Assembly (NCBI RefSeq): GCF_001949145.1
Contig: NW_019091666.1
Location: 17,900 to 40,910 of the forward strand
DNA length: 23,011 nt
Direction: 5' to 3'
Source of the DNA: Acanthaster planci
Taxonomy: Eukaryota > Echinodermata > Asteroidea > Valvatida > Acanthasteridae
A program made the position numbers and the translations under genes. The notes beneath the pieces are model-generated. The model saw nothing but the letters and a program-made list of their open reading frames with translations. It had not been told where the DNA came from and made no database searches. Below are positions 18,682 to 23,011 of the stretch, in pieces (position 1 is the first letter of the stretch; every line of letters starts with the position of its first letter).

Positions 18682-20018
18682 CTGACCAGAAACTGGAGAC
18701 ATTCTCTACTTTAGGGTGTTTCTTTACTCGCTGAATTGAGTGTCGGATTAACTCTCTTACTGTTGTTTGAACTTTGCAGTGCCTCAGGTCAGGAATACAA
18801 GGCTAATCAAATTAGACTCAAAGTTTCTCGTCAGCGGCCACATGTGATTTGGGTCCTGCATCAAAAGGTTTTAGTATGTGATGGTTGCTACTTGCGTAGC
18901 CCCAGGATTTTGTTGGAGTGTAAACCCCAACAGATGGGAAGTGAGTCCCGGTTTGGACGACTTCTAATATGAGACACAACTCGAACTTGACCAGCAAACA
19001 GCAATCCGGTTTATTCACTCATCATTTATAAATAAACACCCTGTATGATAAAATCCAACATGTGCACTTGGGTTCACACATACGGTTCATATATAAAATA
19101 CATGTACATTGCCTGTGTGCGCTTAATGCACGTTGACCTCAATTTCAAACAAACAGAGTCAGGCTTTTGGCCCAAAAACATCATGCAAAAAAAAATTAAA
19201 AACACTAAATTACACTCACCAAGTCCTGGTAGTTACACTAGCTGGCACTTAACAAGCTCTTCGAAGTCTTTCTGACAATGCTCTAATTATGCAAGATAAA
19301 ATGATGGAACAATGGAACCGTTCAGCTAGGCTGTGTGAGTAGCTAATGTGCGCGGGAAAATGCGCTTGACACGTGAGGGTGCACTTGCATCCATCACAGT
19401 ATTTATTATCTTTGAACTGAACAAAAATGACGAAACTTGACAGAGCATACAATTCCCAACATCGAACGTTACGTTCCGGCAATCGCAGTCATCTGAACAC
19501 AAATAATCTGGAGCCCAAATGCTCGTGGGCACTATGTCAGCCTCGCCGGGTACACTAAGTCAATAGTCAATGAAAGTAAAAACATTCCCAACGGGCACCG
19601 CCAAATTTAAGCCCACGTCCGAACTGTGCCTGTCCATCCGGTCACAATCTGCGTCTTGCAACAAGACTTCACCTCAGCCGACGCAACAACCCCGTGGGCC
19701 ACAGTCAACAGTCAAACATCAGACCGGCACACAACCACGAGTGACGGAGCCTAATACGTATTATGCATGTGAAAAGGTACACATTGTGTATTATTTTTCC
19801 CATGATAAAAAGTAATGAATAATGAGTAAAACCAATTTAGCAAATCGGAAAACCCATAACAAATAACAATTTTTCAAATTTTATTGGCGCAAAAAATATA
19901 GTCGTATTGATATTCCACCGGTTTTGTGCCTGGATGTAAAGCCTCAAAATTTTAAAGAGAAAACATTCATCCTGAAATATTGAGCATTTGACACGGAAAA
20001 GGGGCCATCAACCGATAA
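18682..20018. other. Intergenic, no gene recognised
   Basis: Several overlapping open frames (18736-18972, 19249-19532, 19570-19815) were inspected. The first looks like a signal peptide but starts at TTG. The second pair overlap in two frames on the minus strand. None has splice context or a domain that can be named. Confidence 0.45.
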
Positions 20019-20369
20019 TTACTGCTCCTGTGTACCGCAAAGGCTGAGTATGATTAGTACCACATGCCAATGGTGTTTGTGCTTTGTGTTGAAATATAGA
20101 AACGTTGAGGAGTTGCCCATAGTAACGGGACGGTTGGCATTACAAGTAAAAGTTGAACGTTGATAAAACAAAATCGCAACGCTTTCATACGATAGCTTCT
20201 CAAAGGCAACAACAACGTAGCGGCATAAGTCGACAAACACATGGAATATATACCCTCGACCGACGGCGATTGGCTGTGTATTAGCTCCATCAGGAGGAAG
20301 TCCACCAGGCTGACGCAATTGGAGACGGGTATCATTCACATGGAACCTTTTTGGGAAATACCTTGATAC
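20019..20369 (-). CDS. Unidentified open frame, possible exon
   Basis: Open for 116 codons on the minus strand between stops, ending in TAA at 20019. No ATG lies near its beginning, so it would have to be an internal or last exon. The first part reads RFHVNDTRLQLRQPGGLPPD and has mixed, protein-like composition and higher GC than its flanks. A hydrophobic stretch (HVVLIILSLCG) precedes the stop. A second frame on the same strand is also open here, which weakens the case. No family was recognised and no convincing acceptor was seen. Confidence 0.2.
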   Translation of the reverse strand, partial: VSRYFPKRFHVNDTRLQLRQPGGLPPDGANTQPIAVGRGYIFHVFVDLCRYVVVAFEKLSYESVAILFYQRSTFTCNANRPVTMGNSSTFLYFNTKHKHHWHVVLIILSLCGTQEQ

Positions 20370-21100
20370 TTAACCAGATAGAGCACGTACCTAGGAAGTC
20401 CGGTCCCAATTTAATAATCAACCAATACTCCTATATAGGTTACTAAAATTCATTCAAAACTTTCTTCTTAATGAAAACAAAAATCCCATTTTAACCGGCT
20501 AAACCAATCAATTTCGGCTAGTCTACAGCAGACTTTGTCTTGACCAATCCCTTGAATGCAACAGTGGGAACTGGGTGGCATAATACAATTCCATTAGAGC
20601 TTGGTTAGGAGGTTAGGAAGAAAGAATTAAAGAAAAGATTTAGCTTATGGGGGAAGGGAGTGTGCGAAGCTGTAACATTACAACAAACAATTCTTCTAGA
20701 ACTGAAACATTTTTAAATTAATCTGATGCACCGACCTGATATATAACTGATCATGGGCCCAAGTCCTTCGATTAGTGAAAGCCACTTAAAATCATGCCCC
20801 AGCCCCAAAGACCCTTTGATTGCATTTAAATTGATTTGAGGGTGTCCCTTGGTGTCTACCAATGCCAACCAATAACAAAACGAGAACAAAAGGTCAGAAT
20901 AATGTGCTTTAATGTAATAGGGTCCTAGTACCTTTTATCCAGTAAAGGCAGGGGCCCACCAAGTCAACAAAAATGTGACAACTCCTAACATGAAACAACC
21001 CAGACAGCTGTCTAGACAGCATAGAGACCTATCACAGAGACAGACAATTGATATACATGTATATGGCAGGCTCTGGCTGGCCAAGGCAGCCTTTGTGTAA
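20370..21100. other. Intergenic, with two short perfect palindromes
   Basis: No gene recognised. Two perfect 14-bp palindromes lie close together: GCTGTCTAGACAGC at 21007-21020 and ATATACATGTATAT at 21051-21064. No function can be assigned. Confidence 0.45.
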
Positions 21101-21547
21101 ATAATCCCACAAGGGCCACGTGGCAGCGAGATTAGTACGTATTCCCATGGGACTTTGCAAGAGGCTGGCTCTTGTGAAACTGACACCAGCCAAGGGGAAG
21201 TCCCTGCCTTTAAGTTGACTGAACTAGGTTATTTAGCATTGGGAGAGATAGGATTAGGTGAAAGGTCTTCGCATTTGGGCGTAAAAAACATAAATAAATT
21301 ACGAAACTTCGAAAAGGGCCTTCAGTATGTGACGGAGGGCGCTCTGTGCAAGGTTTTTAAAACGCTAGAGGACAAACGCATTAGGGAGGTGACCTTTTCT
21401 TTTAGAGACCAGAGGGGAAACCTCGTGAACAACGTTTTGATTGAACTAAAAGTTTTTAGTTGTAAGTCCTATAAGATGTGCGCCTTAACCAGGTTACAAT
21501 TAACCAAGCATTTCTGGATAGGTGAGGGCGCTTTTGCTTTAATGTAA
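21101..21547 (+). CDS. Unidentified open frame of 148 residues without an upstream ATG
   Basis: Open from just after a TAA at 21098 to a TAA ending at 21547. It is the longest open frame in the window after the C1q-like gene. The only ATGs in frame lie near the end, so if coding it must be an internal or terminal exon, or part of a decayed element. Composition is protein-like: a Gly/Leu-rich part (LTELGYLALGEIGLGE), then a charged part (KTLEDKRIREVTFSFRDQRG), then a basic Cys-containing end. A short coiled-coil-like frame follows on the same strand (21789-21968). No family recognised and no consensus splice sites at the edges. Confidence 0.3.
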   Translation: MIPQGPRGSEISTYSHGTLQEAGSCETDTSQGEVPAFKLTELGYLALGEIGLGERSSHLGVKNINKLRNFEKGLQYVTEGALCKVFKTLEDKRIREVTFSFRDQRGNLVNNVLIELKVFSCKSYKMCALTRLQLTKHFWIGEGAFALM

Positions 21548-21788
21548 ATCCAGGAAGACATGGGTCAGTTTGCATGTTTTCATGTTCAAATACTTACAAA
21601 CTTAAATTGCCAAAGAAAATGAAATCTGCCATGCCAGTGATAAAAAAATCTAGAATTTTTTGGGCACAAACCAGTCCGACATGGTTCCGTTAGCTTTGGA
21701 TTTTTTGCCCTGCCCGACGTGTATTCTAACACTCTATACCCAGTGTATGCCCAAAGGCTTGTGAAAAAAATTCAAGGGTTTTTAGTAA

Positions 21789-21968
21789 AATTGTATTGTT
21801 TATCTCAAGGCTCTCGAGTTTAAACAACTCAAAGAAAATATCTGGGCAAAATCTAGTACCAAACTACAAGATGCCAAAACAATGGGTATGGCTGAATTTG
21901 ACCGTCAAGTAAAAGAAAAAGATAAGGCAATAATGAGCGAGTTTGAAAAATCCAAAAGAAAGAGCTAA
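21789..21968 (+). pseudogene. Short coiled-coil-like open frame, unidentified
   Basis: A frame of 59 codons rich in Lys, Glu, Asp and Ala (for example EFDRQVKEKDKAIMSEFEK), ending SKRKS and TAA. The pattern suits a charged amphipathic helix. It begins after a stop with no ATG at its start. It lies 240 bp beyond the frame ending at 21547, and the sequence between also holds a 50-codon frame in another phase. Together they may be pieces of one frameshifted coding region such as a decayed mobile element, but nothing identifies it. Confidence 0.3.
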
Positions 21969-22398
21969 CACTAAGTTATATTAAGACTGTTAACTACTGT
22001 TTAAGCGAAAGAAACACCCAACTCCTACATATGAAGAAAGTGAACAAAAAGTGAGACAAAATTGCTGAAGTGAAAACCCGTTAAAATTGGTTATGTTTAA
22101 AAAAAACAGCAAAGAATCATGGGGACCAACTTAAGTCATTTAGCTATCGTTGTTAACAAAGACAACTGTTTCTTTTGTCAGTTTCCCACTTTTTTCTTTC
22201 AACGTGCTGTCAACGGTGTCGTCCCTCAGTATTTTATTTATTGTATCTTTGATAAGTATAAACTGTCTTCTAGTTTTCTCTATTGTTAATGTTTACCGTC
22301 ATTAATCTCCCCGATCTTTCATCATTCATTTTTTTATTTTTTTTCGGTTAGATTTTGTCTTTCTTCTTCTCCCTGGGTTTCTGTTATCTTTGTCTAGT
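21969..22398. other. Intergenic, pyrimidine-rich on the plus strand
   Basis: From about 22170 to 22400 the plus strand is rich in T and C. A minus-strand frame of 50 codons (22292-22140) reads lysine-rich protein-like sequence but starts without ATG, and purine-rich DNA tends to give such frames. The word AACGGTGTCGT occurs at 22213 and again near 22534. No gene claimed. Confidence 0.4.
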
Positions 22399-22530
22399 TT
22401 ACTCAGTTTGGCCAATTCCGGATTTTGCGAGATTCTTGTCTAACTGAACGAATTCTCTGTAGTTCAACCCTTCTGTTTGCACATCTTGGGACTGTATGAC
22501 ATCTTCTACCGCCTCGTTCACTCGATTGAT
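22399..22530 (-). pseudogene. Possible EF-hand (calmodulin-like) terminal fragment
   Basis: A 43-residue open frame ending in TAA at 22399. Its middle, VEDVIQSQDVQTEGLNYREFVQL, can be laid against the last EF-hand of calmodulin-like proteins (exit helix, Ca-binding loop, then NYEEFVQM) with one residue missing in the loop. Loop acidic positions are partly lost, so calcium binding would be poor. The frame opens after a stop without an ATG or a good splice acceptor, so it may be a decayed exon or a retro-copy. The match is short and could be chance. Confidence 0.27.
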
Positions 22531-22905
22531 TTAACGGTGTCGTTTCTTGGTTTGATCGCCGGAAGAGGAAGTTATTGTAATTCGAAGTTTTCGATTACAA
22601 CGATTTAAATGGTCACTTATGCTTGTAAAATGTTTCTTTTATAATCAATTTGAGGCAAAATAAATTGCAGCTTTAAATAATTTATCACCGCGGAACATTG
22701 GATGCTCTTGTCACTAAGTGGGTCAGTAGTGTTTACTTGCGGTTGCTGGCAAGGTGATTTAATGCCTCGAACTAGTTACTGGCGTGACCTTAAAATGGTA
22801 GTAGCACTGGAGAGAGTTACTCCCGGTCACTTTTGCTTTAGCAGCCGTGGCGTTTGGTTGGAAAAGAGAAAATCTGTCTGTTTTGCAAAAGCAATTTTGT
22901 TAGTT
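22531..22905. other. Non-coding stretch before the partial gene at the window end
   Basis: AT-rich up to about 22680, then rising in GC toward 22906. No TATA box is evident within 60 bp of the downstream ATG. If that frame is real, its 5' untranslated region and promoter should lie here. Confidence 0.35.
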
Positions 22906-23011
22906 ATGCCCCGCGCCAATTCCAAGCGGCGGGCTCCTTCTGGGCCGACGAGTGGAGCGAAGCGTGCTCGGGTGGCCTCGCAAGTCTTCCCGTCACGATG
23001 CGTCGGTGGTT
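22906..23011 (+). CDS. Start of an unidentified basic protein, runs off the window
   Basis: An ATG at 22906 opens a frame that stays open for 35 codons to the window edge. The residues (MPRANSKRRAPSGPTSGAKR...) are rich in Arg, Lys, Ser, Pro and Ala, with KRR and KRAR clusters that look like nuclear localisation signals. The DNA abruptly becomes GC- and CpG-rich compared with the AT-rich flank, which fits a real first exon near a CpG-rich promoter or the first ORF of a GC-rich mobile element. A G at -3 gives an acceptable start context. Too short to identify. Confidence 0.4.
   Translation, partial: MPRANSKRRAPSGPTSGAKRARVASQVFPSRCVGG

Noticed and set aside
18736-18972. Frame with a signal-peptide-like N-terminus
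   Set aside because: The apparent first codon is TTG, and no in-frame ATG gives the same hydrophobic start.
19326-19532. Cys-rich minus-strand frame with an IWAPD word reminiscent of ligand-gated channel domains
   Set aside because: Only five residues resemble the family; the sequence after the word does not continue the domain, and an overlapping frame is also open.
1-23011. CRISPR array, operon, phage or bacterial-type features
   Set aside because: No regular spaced repeats, no ribosome-binding-site-led gene clusters; gene density and splice-like signals are those of an animal genome.

Overview
The window looks like animal (metazoan) nuclear DNA: AT-rich, mostly non-coding, full of decayed transposons, with splice-like signals and no bacterial-style gene packing. 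The only gene that can be named securely is a secreted collagen/C1q-domain protein on the minus strand (11040-11849). This family is widespread in marine invertebrates and chordates. That protein, a fossil CR1/jockey-type non-LTR retrotransposon and several short inverted-repeat elements suggest a marine invertebrate, perhaps a deuterostome such as an echinoderm or amphioxus. The species cannot be fixed from the sequence.

Layout. 1-376: fragment of an element rich in TTTTACAG-type motifs. 981-3540, 4960-8010 and 14080-16755: three diverged copies (A, B, C), all in the same orientation, of one roughly 2.5 kb segment. Each copy has later been interrupted: A by a 368 bp Harbinger-like MITE with a TAA target duplication, B by an insertion of about 1.07 kb, C by an AT-rich insertion of about 0.28 kb. 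On the minus strand the copies share an ATG, a conserved splice donor, a CCAAT-box promoter-like stretch and, further upstream, an open frame with a membrane-like hydrophobic run. They look like relics of a tandemly duplicated small multi-exon gene. All three show stops or frameshifts, and the family was not recognised. 8985-9270 is a GC-rich patch of unknown origin. 11040-11849 is the intact C1q-like gene. 16925-17770 is a dead non-LTR reverse transcriptase on the minus strand. 18330-18564 is a second MITE with long terminal inverted repeats. 20019-22530 holds several unidentified open frames, one with weak EF-hand similarity. At 22906 a GC- and CpG-rich frame encoding a basic N-terminus begins and runs off the window.

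No pathway connects these pieces. The C1q-like protein would act alone as a secreted, probably trimeric, recognition or adhesion molecule. The main unusual structure is the three-copy segment, with an age series of insertions that can be read by comparing each copy with its uninterrupted siblings.
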